The notes under the pieces: generated by a model
What the model saw: only the letters and a program-made list of their open reading frames with translations
Databases searched by the model: none
Told to the model about the DNA's origin: nothing
NCBI GenBank assembly: GCA_017479935.1
Contig: JAFVBO010000097.1
Span: forward strand, 115,085 to 179,084
Direction of reading: 5' to 3'
Length of the DNA stretch: 64,000 bases
From: Lachnospiraceae bacterium
GTDB taxonomy: Bacteria; Bacillota; Clostridia; Lachnospirales; Lachnospiraceae
Translations under genes and position numbers: made by a program
In this document: positions 44,402-51,913 of the stretch, piece after piece
How positions within the stretch are numbered: the stretch's first letter is position 1
How the letters are laid out: each line of letters begins with the position of its first letter

Positions 44402-45904
44402 TTACATTCCAAGACTCGGAAGGCCAGCATAGATCGCTTCCAGAAGCGGCCCGGCTAACGTGCCGACGCAGATGTTCACAATCATAAACAGCACCATCGC
44501 CGCCACGTAAGGTACGTGGTAATGGGCATAACGGTTCCGGTAAGGGGTCAGATCGTTTCTTGCGGAAAACAGCGTGCTGACTGTCGGAATATAATACAAC
44601 GCGTTTAACACCGTGCTGACGATGATCACGATCAGCGCGAGTACGCACTTGACGCTTCCATGTCCAAGGGCAGCCTGCGTTAACGTCAGCTTCGTGGTAA
44701 AGCCCGCAAAGAGCGGGATGCCGATCATGGAAAAGACGCCCACGAGAAAAGCAGCTCCGCTTAAGGGATCCCGACGGCCTGCTCCCGTCATATCCTGCAG
44801 CTTACGGCTCCCGCCGGAGACGTTCATAAACCCGCCTGCCGCGCAGAACAGCATCGGCTTGGTCACGGCATGCGCCAGGATCTGTACAATGGCCGCCGCA
44901 ATGCCGGCCTCCGTCCCCAGGCCGAGTCCCACAAAAATGTAGCCAACCTGCGAAATCGAGGAGTACGCGAGCAAGCGCTTCAGATCGGTCTGCTGCATGG
45001 CGCGCACCGACCCGATCACCATCGCCGCTGCTCCAAACAGGAACAACACGTCAGGCATGTGATCTCCGGCCAGGACGTCCAGGCCGATCACCCGGCAGTA
45101 AATCTTGATCAGAAGAAAGATATAGCCTTTTAACACGAGGCCGGAAAGCACCGCGCTGGATGTGGTCGTAGCCGATCCATGGGCATCCGGAAGCCAGGTG
45201 TGGAAAGGAAACAGAGCGCCCTTAATGGACAGGCCGACGCCCATGAACGCGATCGCGACGGTCAGCGGGAACAGGTACTGTCCTTCCGCGTACAGCCGCC
45301 GCACCTCCTGCCCCATCGGCTCCATCAGAAGGTGGCCGGTGATGTTGTACAGGATGCACACCGCAAACAGGAAAAGCGAGGAGCCAAGGAGGCTCATGAT
45401 CATATATTTGGTCGTGGCCACCAGCGTCTTTCCGGGTTTATAGCGCATCATCACCAGGGCGCAGGACGCGATGGTGTTAATCTCCACAAAGACATAGGCC
45501 GTGAAAATATCGTTGGTATAGACCAGGATGAGGAGCGTCAGCATCAGGAAGGCGATCATGACAAAGTACAGGTTCACCTTGGTGGATTCCACATCCTCCA
45601 GGATGTGCTCCAGACCTCCCAACACCGACAGGATCATAACGAACGCGAAGGCGGATGCCAGCAGCGCTTCGATCACGCCCACCTTGATTTCATTGCCCCA
45701 GGGCGCGCTCCAGCGTCCCATATAGTACACATAGGCACCGTTTTGCAGGGTGTAAAAGAAAGCAAAGAGGTTCAACGCCAGCGTGGCCGCCAGGCAAACC
45801 AGGCAGTACCACTTGGCGGCCTTTCCCTTAAGTAGGGTGCAGATCGCGCCGCAGCTGGTCATGATAATGATGGAAAGCAGCGGAAAATTCTGGACGAGTT
45901 CCAT
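44402..45904 (-). CDS. Antiporter-like membrane subunit (MrpD type), paralogue 4
   Basis: A 500-residue membrane protein with FTAYVFVEINTIASCALVMM (TM5 Glu) and VGLSIKGALFPFHTWLPDAH (TM7 Lys), then SATTTSSAVLSGLVLKGYIF. It directly follows mnhC, as mrpD does in standard operons, so it is the best candidate for the true MrpD. Its ATG overlaps the mnhC TGA by one base, and AGGAGGAGG lies just before it. Confidence 0.9.
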   Translation of the reverse strand: MELVQNFPLLSIIIMTSCGAICTLLKGKAAKWYCLVCLAATLALNLFAFFYTLQNGAYVYYMGRWSAPWGNEIKVGVIEALLASAFAFVMILSVLGGLEHILEDVESTKVNLYFVMIAFLMLTLLILVYTNDIFTAYVFVEINTIASCALVMMRYKPGKTLVATTKYMIMSLLGSSLFLFAVCILYNITGHLLMEPMGQEVRRLYAEGQYLFPLTVAIAFMGVGLSIKGALFPFHTWLPDAHGSATTTSSAVLSGLVLKGYIFLLIKIYCRVIGLDVLAGDHMPDVLFLFGAAAMVIGSVRAMQQTDLKRLLAYSSISQVGYIFVGLGLGTEAGIAAAIVQILAHAVTKPMLFCAAGGFMNVSGGSRKLQDMTGAGRRDPLSGAAFLVGVFSMIGIPLFAGFTTKLTLTQAALGHGSVKCVLALIVIIVSTVLNALYYIPTVSTLFSARNDLTPYRNRYAHYHVPYVAAMVLFMIVNICVGTLAGPLLEAIYAGLPSLGM

Positions 45905-46275
45905 CAGTCCTCCTCCTTTCTGGCCAGACGGATGATCTCGTCGAGATTCAGCGTATGGTACCGATAGTACAGGCGCACGGTCAGCGCCAGCATGAAAGCG
46001 GACACGCTCACGCCCACGACGATGCCGGTCAGCACCAGACCTGTGGGCAGCGGGTTGATATAATTCTGCGCCCCGACAAGCTCCGGATCCACAATGGGAT
46101 CATGCCCGCCATACAGAAAGCCCTGGGCGGTCAGAAACAGGAAAATGCCGGAATCCATCATGTCAAACCCAATGATCTTCTTGATCATGTTCGGGTTGAA
46201 AAACAGCGTAAAAAAGCCAATGCCATAGATGATGACGGCCGCAGCCTGAACATAATTGACGAAAAGCTGATCCAT
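45904..46275 (-). CDS. mnhC: Mrp antiporter subunit C (NuoK-like)
   Basis: A 123-residue protein with three membrane helices, homologous to MrpC/MnhC and complex I NuoK. The glycine/asparagine pattern FFTLFFNPNMIKKIIGFDMM and LTGIVVGVSVSAFMLALTV are typical. The start at 46273-46275 follows AGGAGG; the frame opens at 46305 within the upstream gene. It is the link between the MnhB-type gene and the antiporter-like subunits. Confidence 0.92.
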   Translation of the reverse strand: MDQLFVNYVQAAAVIIYGIGFFTLFFNPNMIKKIIGFDMMDSGIFLFLTAQGFLYGGHDPIVDPELVGAQNYINPLPTGLVLTGIVVGVSVSAFMLALTVRLYYRYHTLNLDEIIRLARKEED

Positions 46276-46276
46276 C

Positions 46277-47221
46277 TTACAGTCCTCCTTTTCGGAAGAA
46301 AGCAAACAGGCCGTACATCGTGCAGGCTACCTCCAGCCCGACCACCAGGTTGATGGGCAGGATGATGCCGGCCGAAAACAGCGCGCCCGGCTCCCCAAGC
46401 GGAATTCCGTTTGCCAGCTGATTGGCCCCCATCAGGATAAAGTAGGTCATGAGCACCGTGTAAATCAGCAGGGCTCCTACCCGCACAATCTGATAGACCT
46501 TCTCGCCAAAGAAGCGCTCAATCTTCTTAAAGCCGAACGCCATCAAAAACAGAATCAGGCCCGCGCCTGCGATGGCGCCGCCCGAGAAACCGCCTCCGGG
46601 AGACAGATGACCGTTCATCATGATGTACAAACCAAACAGAAGGATAAATGGCACAAGGATCTTGGTGGTCTTGCGAAGAATCGGATCGTGGTGCGGCTCA
46701 TAGCGCTGATCCGACTCTTCCTTCTCATAGACCACGTCCATGGAAGTTCCCTTGTGACGGTCAATCCGAAGAAGGACTGTCACCGCAGCCACCGCCACGA
46801 ACAGAACATGCGCCTCGTTTAAGGTATCATAGCCACGGTAATTCAGAATGATACCGCTGACGGCGTTGACGGCGCCGGTATCCTCCACCACATTTTCGAT
46901 ATACACCTGCTGCACCTCGTTAAACCCGGGGTTCGCCAGCTCTCCGAAGGAAGGAAGATGCGCCACCAGCACAAGAAGGAGCGATAAAAACGACAGGCAA
47001 AGAAGCACGCAGATCACCGGATACACCTTTTTGACACTCGCGCGTCCGTTTGCCTCCACCCAGGCGTGAAACCGATTCCAAGGGGAAGCGCCGGGCTCCT
47101 TTGCGGCCTTCTCTTCTTCAAAGACAGGCTCGCCTAACGAGTACTCCTCTTCCGGCATGTTGTCGCCGTTTACCCAGTCCACGAAGAGCTGCAGCTTATG
47201 TTTATTCTCCTGGCTGTTCAT
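46277..47221 (-). CDS. MnhB subunit fused to an MrpA C-terminal (MbhE-like) domain
   Basis: A 314-residue protein. After about 65 hydrophilic residues come membrane helices with VNAVSGIILNYRGYDTLNEA, which matches the region at the C-terminal end of MrpA (MbhE-like). This is followed by an MnhB domain with GLYIMMNGHLSPGGGFSGGA. In standard Mrp operons the first part belongs to MrpA, so MrpA has been split and part of it joined to MrpB. It overlaps the DUF4040 gene by 20 bases and mnhC follows after one base. Confidence 0.88.
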   Translation of the reverse strand: MNSQENKHKLQLFVDWVNGDNMPEEEYSLGEPVFEEEKAAKEPGASPWNRFHAWVEANGRASVKKVYPVICVLLCLSFLSLLLVLVAHLPSFGELANPGFNEVQQVYIENVVEDTGAVNAVSGIILNYRGYDTLNEAHVLFVAVAAVTVLLRIDRHKGTSMDVVYEKEESDQRYEPHHDPILRKTTKILVPFILLFGLYIMMNGHLSPGGGFSGGAIAGAGLILFLMAFGFKKIERFFGEKVYQIVRVGALLIYTVLMTYFILMGANQLANGIPLGEPGALFSAGIILPINLVVGLEVACTMYGLFAFFRKGGL

Positions 47222-47489
47222 CCTGCCGGCTCACCTCCTCTTCGTCATGCTCCTTTTTTAACTCACGCACCTTTTTCAGCGTGACAAAGAACAAAATAGT
47301 ATTCACGCCCGCTCCCACGGCCGCCTCGGTGATGCCAAGGTCCGCCGCCTCCAACAGAAACCAGATCAGGGAGAGGAACATGCTAAAACTCATGTAAATG
47401 ACAACCGAGGTGAGAAGCCCCTTCGTCAGGCTGACGGAAATCGCGCAGACAATCATAAGGAGGAGCAAAACCATAATCACGATTTTCAT
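47202..47489 (-). CDS. DUF4040 (MbhD-like) subunit
   Basis: A 95-residue protein with three predicted membrane helices, containing EAADLGITEAAVGAGVNTIL, the DUF4040 signature found in the C-terminal part of MrpA and as standalone MbhD in membrane-bound hydrogenases. The C-terminal tail is charged. It overlaps both neighbours: four bases with mnhG upstream (ATGA) and 20 bases with the MnhB fusion downstream. Confidence 0.88.
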   Translation of the reverse strand: MKIVIMVLLLLMIVCAISVSLTKGLLTSVVIYMSFSMFLSLIWFLLEAADLGITEAAVGAGVNTILFFVTLKKVRELKKEHDEEEVSRQDEQPGE

Positions 47490-47956
47490 TCGCTCACCTC
47501 CTTTATTTCGCGCTTTTCGAAATATCGCCCGACTTTCTTCATTTCCGCGCCGTCCGGAGACGCAAAATGCGTCTCCTTTATTTCGCGTTTCTCGAAATAT
47601 CGACCGACTTCTTTCGTTTCCGCGCCGTCCGGAGACGCAAAATGCGTCTCCTCAAATTCCTTCTGCGCATCCGCGTCCGTGTTCAGTTCCAGCTTTACAA
47701 GAACATGGCTGGTCACAGGGCACCCGATCCAGAAAAGGAGGATCACCAGCAGCATTTTCAGGGATACAAAGCTAAAACCGTTCAGAATAATCATCCCGAT
47801 CGTAAAGAACAGCACACCCGCCGTGTCCCCGATCGCGGAGGCATGAAGACGGTTTAAGCAGAACTTGAACCGATATACGCCGATCACGGAGGTCACCACA
47901 CAGATGAGGCCAACGGCCGTAAACAGACAGCCAATCACCAGTCTGATCGCACTCAT
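47486..47956 (-). CDS. mnhG: Mrp antiporter subunit G with duplicated 25-residue tail
   Basis: A 156-residue protein. The first 100 residues match MnhG/MrpG with three helices and RFKFCLNRLHASAIGDTAGV. The tail consists of two near-identical 25-residue units containing THFASPDGAE and VGRYFEKREIK, encoded by a 75-bp direct repeat (47501-47575 and 47576-47650). Normal MnhG proteins end near residue 110, so the tail is an added element of unknown use. Confidence 0.88.
   Translation of the reverse strand: MSAIRLVIGCLFTAVGLICVVTSVIGVYRFKFCLNRLHASAIGDTAGVLFFTIGMIILNGFSFVSLKMLLVILLFWIGCPVTSHVLVKLELNTDADAQKEFEETHFASPDGAETKEVGRYFEKREIKETHFASPDGAEMKKVGRYFEKREIKEVSE
47501..47650. repeat. 75-bp direct repeat inside mnhG
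   Basis: Two copies, 47501-47575 and 47576-47650, differ at only a few positions and keep the reading frame. Each ends with a short inverted repeat GGAGACGCA...TGCGTCTCC, which looks like a mobile palindromic unit that has entered the 3' end of the gene and been duplicated. Confidence 0.85.
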
Positions 47957-47957
47957 C

Positions 47958-48608
47958 CTACTTTCCTCCCTTCGCGCCCATCCGGGCAGATTTCCGGTTC
48001 TTTTTCTTGCTGTTGTCGTAGCTTGTCTTCTTATTCGTTTTGCTCATCTGCGAAGCATCGGCCGGCTGTGCGGCTGTTGTATCCTCCAAAACAGCATCCG
48101 TCTGTTTGTTCCCCTCGACTCTCGTCTGGGTCACTGTCTGTGCGTCGGATGCCATCGAAGTGTTTGCAGGTGCTTCTGCTTTAATTTCGGCTGCGCCGCC
48201 GACCTTCTTAGACGCTTCAATCGCCGGCTTTTCTTCATCTGCCTCCGGGTCCCAGTCATCCTTGCGCCCAGCCAGTTTGTCCGGTTCCGGAACAGTTTTT
48301 AAAGGAACAACGGGTTCCTCGCCCTTCGCCTGCCGCTCCAGATCCGCGCCAATGTACACCTTCGCAAAAACGACAACCGACAGGAAGCCGATCATGGCGT
48401 ACACAAGCGCCACGTCGACGATAAAGCCCTCCCCCAGATACAGGCAGAGAGCCAGTAAAAACAGCATCACCTGGGTGTTGATCATGTTCACGCCGATCAT
48501 GCGGTCCGTAATCGTAGGGCCGATGATGGCTCGCGCCAGGGAAAAGGCCATGCAGACCGCCAGGATCCCTAATGACGCCGTCAGAAAAATTGGCAAGAAT
48601 CCGTCCAT
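47958..48608 (-). CDS. mnhF: Mrp antiporter subunit F with long hydrophilic tail
   Basis: A 216-residue protein. The first 90 residues match MnhF/MrpF: three helices with IGPTITDRMIGVNMINTQVM and VDVALVYAMIGFLSVVVFAK. From about residue 95 a 120-residue low-complexity tail rich in Ala, Glu, Lys, Thr and Asp follows, ending in a basic stretch KNRKSARMGAKGGK. Typical MnhF is about 90 residues. The tail is probably cytoplasmic and unstructured. Confidence 0.88.
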   Translation of the reverse strand: MDGFLPIFLTASLGILAVCMAFSLARAIIGPTITDRMIGVNMINTQVMLFLLALCLYLGEGFIVDVALVYAMIGFLSVVVFAKVYIGADLERQAKGEEPVVPLKTVPEPDKLAGRKDDWDPEADEEKPAIEASKKVGGAAEIKAEAPANTSMASDAQTVTQTRVEGNKQTDAVLEDTTAAQPADASQMSKTNKKTSYDNSKKKNRKSARMGAKGGK

Positions 48609-48611
48609 CGA

Positions 48612-49076
48612 TCAATCCTCCGCTTCCAGTTCCCGAAGTACCTTCACGAAACTGCTTTCCTTTAATCCTTCGCCTAACGGCTTGTCCAGACAGTGAACCG
48701 TGTACGCGTCGCCCTGCAGCTCTCCGGTGATGGTACCGGGCGTCATGGTGATGCAGTCCGCCAGCACGGTGCGTGCATAGTCGGTTTTCAGATCCGTGTG
48801 GAAGGTGATGAGAGCCGGCTCCACCTCGTGTTTCGGGTTGTAGATCCGCTTGGCCACTTCCCAGTTGGCTTTCAGCATTTCAATGAGAAGCACACCCAGT
48901 GTCTTGACAATCCGTCCGCTCTTTTTTGCCAGAAGTTTTTCTTTCTCCACGGAATAATCCATAAAACGGCACACAAACGCAAACAAACCCGCGGAAATGG
49001 CCAGACCTGTCAGTACGATTTCCCAGGTGATTTTGCCGTTAAAGATGATCCAGGCCAGGAAAAATAACAGAACCAT
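48612..49076 (-). CDS. mnhE: Mrp antiporter subunit E
   Basis: A 154-residue MnhE/MrpE family protein with two N-terminal helices, then ALITFHTDLKTDYARTVLAD and CITMTPGTITGELQGDAYTV, the conserved soluble part. It is the first gene of the operon, with AAGGAG before the ATG and a strong promoter at 49184-49212. The gene order E-F-G-(DUF4040)-B-C-D differs from the common A-B-C-D-E-F-G. Confidence 0.92.
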   Translation of the reverse strand: MVLLFFLAWIIFNGKITWEIVLTGLAISAGLFAFVCRFMDYSVEKEKLLAKKSGRIVKTLGVLLIEMLKANWEVAKRIYNPKHEVEPALITFHTDLKTDYARTVLADCITMTPGTITGELQGDAYTVHCLDKPLGEGLKESSFVKVLRELEAED

Positions 49077-49111
49077 CTCGTTTCTCCTTCCTCATTGCAT
49101 GCGAAAAACCA

Positions 49112-49165
49112 ACAGCGAAACGCTATTGGACGCATAGGACATTGTGGCGACAAATGCCACATAAA
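49112..49165 (-). promoter_or_regulatory. Two hairpins in the mnhE leader
   Basis: In the leader, GTGGC/GCCAC (49149-49165) and CCAATAGCG/CGCTGTTGG (49112-49132, loop TTT) are predicted stems. The second ends about 35 bases before the start codon and could influence translation. No known riboswitch fits this short stretch. Confidence 0.4.
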
Positions 49166-49183
49166 ATCGATATCATAGAATCA

Positions 49184-49212
49184 ATTTTATCAAAATATAA
49201 AGGCTCTTTCAA
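49184..49212 (-). promoter_or_regulatory. Mrp operon promoter
   Basis: TTGAAA (49207-49212) and TAAAAT (49184-49189) on the minus strand with a 17-base spacer. It would drive mnhE and possibly all 17 genes down to uppP, since no intrinsic terminator was seen between them. Confidence 0.8.
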
Positions 49213-49223
49213 GTAAAAAGTAG

Positions 49224-49258
49224 AAAAGGTGGGGGTGTCACAAGGCACCCCCACCTGG
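49224..49258 (-). terminator. Terminator of the EF-G-like gene
   Basis: Stem AGGTGGGGGTG / CACCCCCACCT with an 8-base loop and TTTTCT on the minus strand, about 22 bases after the stop at 49280. It insulates the Mrp operon from the EF-G-like gene. Confidence 0.92.
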
Positions 49259-49279
49259 ATTCTATTTGATATGAAAGAA

Positions 49280-51367
49280 TTACTCTTCCTCATCCGCCGC
49301 GCGGGCATCCATCTCACGCTGCTGCACGTCGGCCGGAGCCTGCTCGTAGCGAGCGAATTCGTAGGAATACTCGCCGATACCACCGGTCATGGAACGCAGA
49401 TCCGTGGTGTAGCCAAAGAGCTCGGACATCGGAACATCCGCCACGATCTCCTGCTTCTTGTTCTCCAGCGGGTTCATACCAAGAACACGGCCACGGCGCT
49501 TGTTCAGATCGCCCATGACATCGCCGGTGTACTCGTTCGGAACGACAACCTTCATGGAAGCGATGGGCTCAAGGAGAACCGGGTTCGCCTTCATGATACC
49601 TTCCTTGAAGGCCTTGATGGAAGCCATCTTGAAGGCCATTTCGTTGGAGTCTACCGGGTGATACTTACCATCGGTCAGGGTAGCCTTGACGCCGACAACC
49701 GGGTAACCAGCCAGAGGTCCGCGAAGAACGGATTCCGCAACACCCTTCTCAACGGCAGGGAAGAAGTTTCTCGGAACGGAACCGCCGACAACTCTCTCCT
49801 CGAAGATGTAAGGAGTCTCCAGATCTCCGGACGGTTCGTAGTCCATGAAGACTTCACCGAACTGACCGGCACCACCGGACTGCTTCTTGTGACGACCCTG
49901 AATGTTCTCCGCTTTCTTGCGGATGGTCTCACGGTAAGCTACCTTCGGCTTGGAAAGGGTCACTTCTACTTTGTAACGGCTTGCCAGCTTGCTGACAACC
50001 GTGTCAAGCTGCTGCTCGCCGATACCATACATCAGAGTCTGACGATTCTCGGAATCATTGACGGTGCGGAGCGTCTTGTCCTCATCCATCAGTCTGGACA
50101 TAGCGGACGCTACCTTATCTTCCTCACCCTTCTTGTTGGCCGAGTAAGCCATGTAGGTGTAAGGAACGGAGATTTCCGGCTTCGCGTACTCAACCGGCAG
50201 AGCCTTCGTGGCCAGGGTATCACCCGTGGAAGCCGCGTTCAGCTTGGAAACAGCGCCTAAGTCGCCAGCGTGCAGCTCCGGAACCTCGATGGTTTCCTTG
50301 CCGCGCAGGACGTACAGACGGGACAGCTTTTCATCGGAATCCTGGTTGACGTTGTACAGAGCCGAATCAGCCTTTAACACGCCGGAGCAAACCTTGATGA
50401 GGGAGTACTTGCCGATGAACGGATCGACCAGAGTCTTCCAGATCTTTGCGGACAGCGGCTTCGCATCGTCATAGTTGGCTTCGAACACTTCATCGTTCTT
50501 GGTGTTCTTGCCGGACAGGGTTCTCTGGCAGGGAGCCGGGAAGTACTTCACGATGGAGTGAAGCAGGATGCGGGTGCCGTTTCCGTTGATACCGGTGCCC
50601 ATGAGAACCGGAACCACTTCACCTTCCAGGATACCGCCGCGCAGCGCTTCGGAGATTTCCTCATAGGTGAACTCGTCTCCCTCGAAATAGCGCTCCATCA
50701 GCTCTTCGCTGGTCTCCGCCACGGATTCCATCAGCTCTGCTCTGCGATCATCGATCTCGCTCTGCAGATTGGCAGGGATGGGGCAATCCACATACTTGCC
50801 CTTCTCGCCGGTGAACTTGCGGCCTTCCATCTTGACAACATTGACAAAGCCGGTGAACTTCTCATTTTCACGAATCGGAACCTGGAAAGGCGCGATGCGG
50901 TTTCCGAAGTTCTCATGCAGAGCGGCGCAGACATTGACATAGTTGGCATTGTCGTCATCCATGCCGGTCACGAAAATAATGCGGGGAAGGTTCATCTTCT
51001 CGCAGGCTTCCCATGCCTTGATGGTACCGACCTGCACGCCGGACTTGCCGTTCACGACGATGATCGCGGCATCCGCCACGCTGACAGCCTCTTCTACTTC
51101 ACCGACAAAGTCGAAATATCCGGGAGTATCTAAGAAATTGATCTTGCAGTCTTCCCATTCAACCGGGACAACGCTGGTGCCGATGGAGAAGCCACGCTTG
51201 ATTTCTTCCTTATCAAAGTCACTGATCGTGGAACCATCGGCTACTTTTCCTAAGCGGCTGATTCCATCCGTGATATATGCCATCGCTTCCACAAGGGTGG
51301 TCTTGCCAACACTGCCGTGTCCTAAGACAGCCACGTTGCGGATTTGTTTTGACTCATAAACCTTCAT
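49280..51367 (-). CDS. Elongation factor G-like GTPase (non-canonical paralogue)
   Basis: A 695-residue translation-factor GTPase with the domain order of EF-G. The G1 loop is VLGHGSVGKTTLVEA rather than the canonical AHIDAGKTT, G3 is FLDTPGYFDFVGE, and the G4 position reads VTGMDDDNANY instead of NKMD. C-terminal domains IV-V include GQFGEVFMDYEPSG and RGRVLGMNPLENKKQEIVAD. It is therefore an EF-G-like paralogue whose nucleotide choice and role in translocation are uncertain. The start at 51365-51367 follows GGAGGAACG. It is a single-gene unit with its own promoter and terminator. Confidence 0.88.
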   Translation of the reverse strand: MKVYESKQIRNVAVLGHGSVGKTTLVEAMAYITDGISRLGKVADGSTISDFDKEEIKRGFSIGTSVVPVEWEDCKINFLDTPGYFDFVGEVEEAVSVADAAIIVVNGKSGVQVGTIKAWEACEKMNLPRIIFVTGMDDDNANYVNVCAALHENFGNRIAPFQVPIRENEKFTGFVNVVKMEGRKFTGEKGKYVDCPIPANLQSEIDDRRAELMESVAETSEELMERYFEGDEFTYEEISEALRGGILEGEVVPVLMGTGINGNGTRILLHSIVKYFPAPCQRTLSGKNTKNDEVFEANYDDAKPLSAKIWKTLVDPFIGKYSLIKVCSGVLKADSALYNVNQDSDEKLSRLYVLRGKETIEVPELHAGDLGAVSKLNAASTGDTLATKALPVEYAKPEISVPYTYMAYSANKKGEEDKVASAMSRLMDEDKTLRTVNDSENRQTLMYGIGEQQLDTVVSKLASRYKVEVTLSKPKVAYRETIRKKAENIQGRHKKQSGGAGQFGEVFMDYEPSGDLETPYIFEERVVGGSVPRNFFPAVEKGVAESVLRGPLAGYPVVGVKATLTDGKYHPVDSNEMAFKMASIKAFKEGIMKANPVLLEPIASMKVVVPNEYTGDVMGDLNKRRGRVLGMNPLENKKQEIVADVPMSELFGYTTDLRSMTGGIGEYSYEFARYEQAPADVQQREMDARAADEEE

Positions 51368-51418
51368 GTAAAACGTTCCTCCTTGAGATGTTTCGTTATG
51401 CAATCGCACATTATCTAC

Positions 51419-51447
51419 ATTCTACAAAATTTTCCGCCATTTTTCAA
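51419..51447 (-). promoter_or_regulatory. Promoter of the EF-G-like gene
   Basis: TTGAAA (51442-51447) and TAGAAT (51419-51424) on the minus strand with a 17-base spacer; leader of about 45 bases. Confidence 0.82.
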
Positions 51448-51543
51448 TAGAAATTCGACGATTTTCAAAATTCTTTCTGACCCCCCGGCAGTTTCCCTTT
51501 GTGATGCCGCACAAAATCGCTGTTCGGTGGTGGTTTGTATCAG

Positions 51544-51782
51544 GTCGTAAATAAGCCTGGGCAGGCAGAGTTATATCGTTCGCAGTCTAAGTTCCCTCGG
51601 CCAGAACCACGTAAGCTTCAAAAAATTGGCAAAGTACATGAGCAAAAATCTTCTAACTCGCTTCGCTCAAACAAGAAGATTTTTGCTCATAAAGCCAATT
51701 TTTTTCGCAAAGTGGTTCTAAGGCCTCCTCCACATGACTGCTGCACGATATAAACTCTGCCTGCCACAGGCTTGTTTACTAC
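51544..51782 (+). repeat. Long hairpin element, copy F (family 2)
   Basis: A 239-bp imperfect palindrome. Basal arms GTAAATAAGCCTG/CAGGCTTGTTTAC and GGCAGAG/CTCTGCC, then TTATATCGT/ACGATATAA, GGCCAGAACCAC/GTGGTTCTAAGGCC, AAAAAATTGGC/GCCAATTTTTT and apical ATGAGCAAAAATCTTCT/AGAAGATTTTTGCTCAT. The apical loop CTCGCTTCGCTCAAACA is shared with copy D although the stem beneath it differs. It sits in the divergent gap between the EF-G-like gene and tyrA. Confidence 0.8.
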
Positions 51783-51913
51783 ATTGTGTTCCGCCCCAGC
51801 AAAACGCGCGCTGCGAAGCAGCCACATTTTCAGTGCAATTATGCGAAACAATGCTGCGTAGACTGTGTAGCAACCAATTTCCAGTACTTTAAGAGAAACA
51901 ATGATGGGTAGAT

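Noticed and set aside
46848..47397. Plus-strand ORFs opposite the Mrp genes
   Set aside because: They are antisense frames across well-supported membrane subunit genes.
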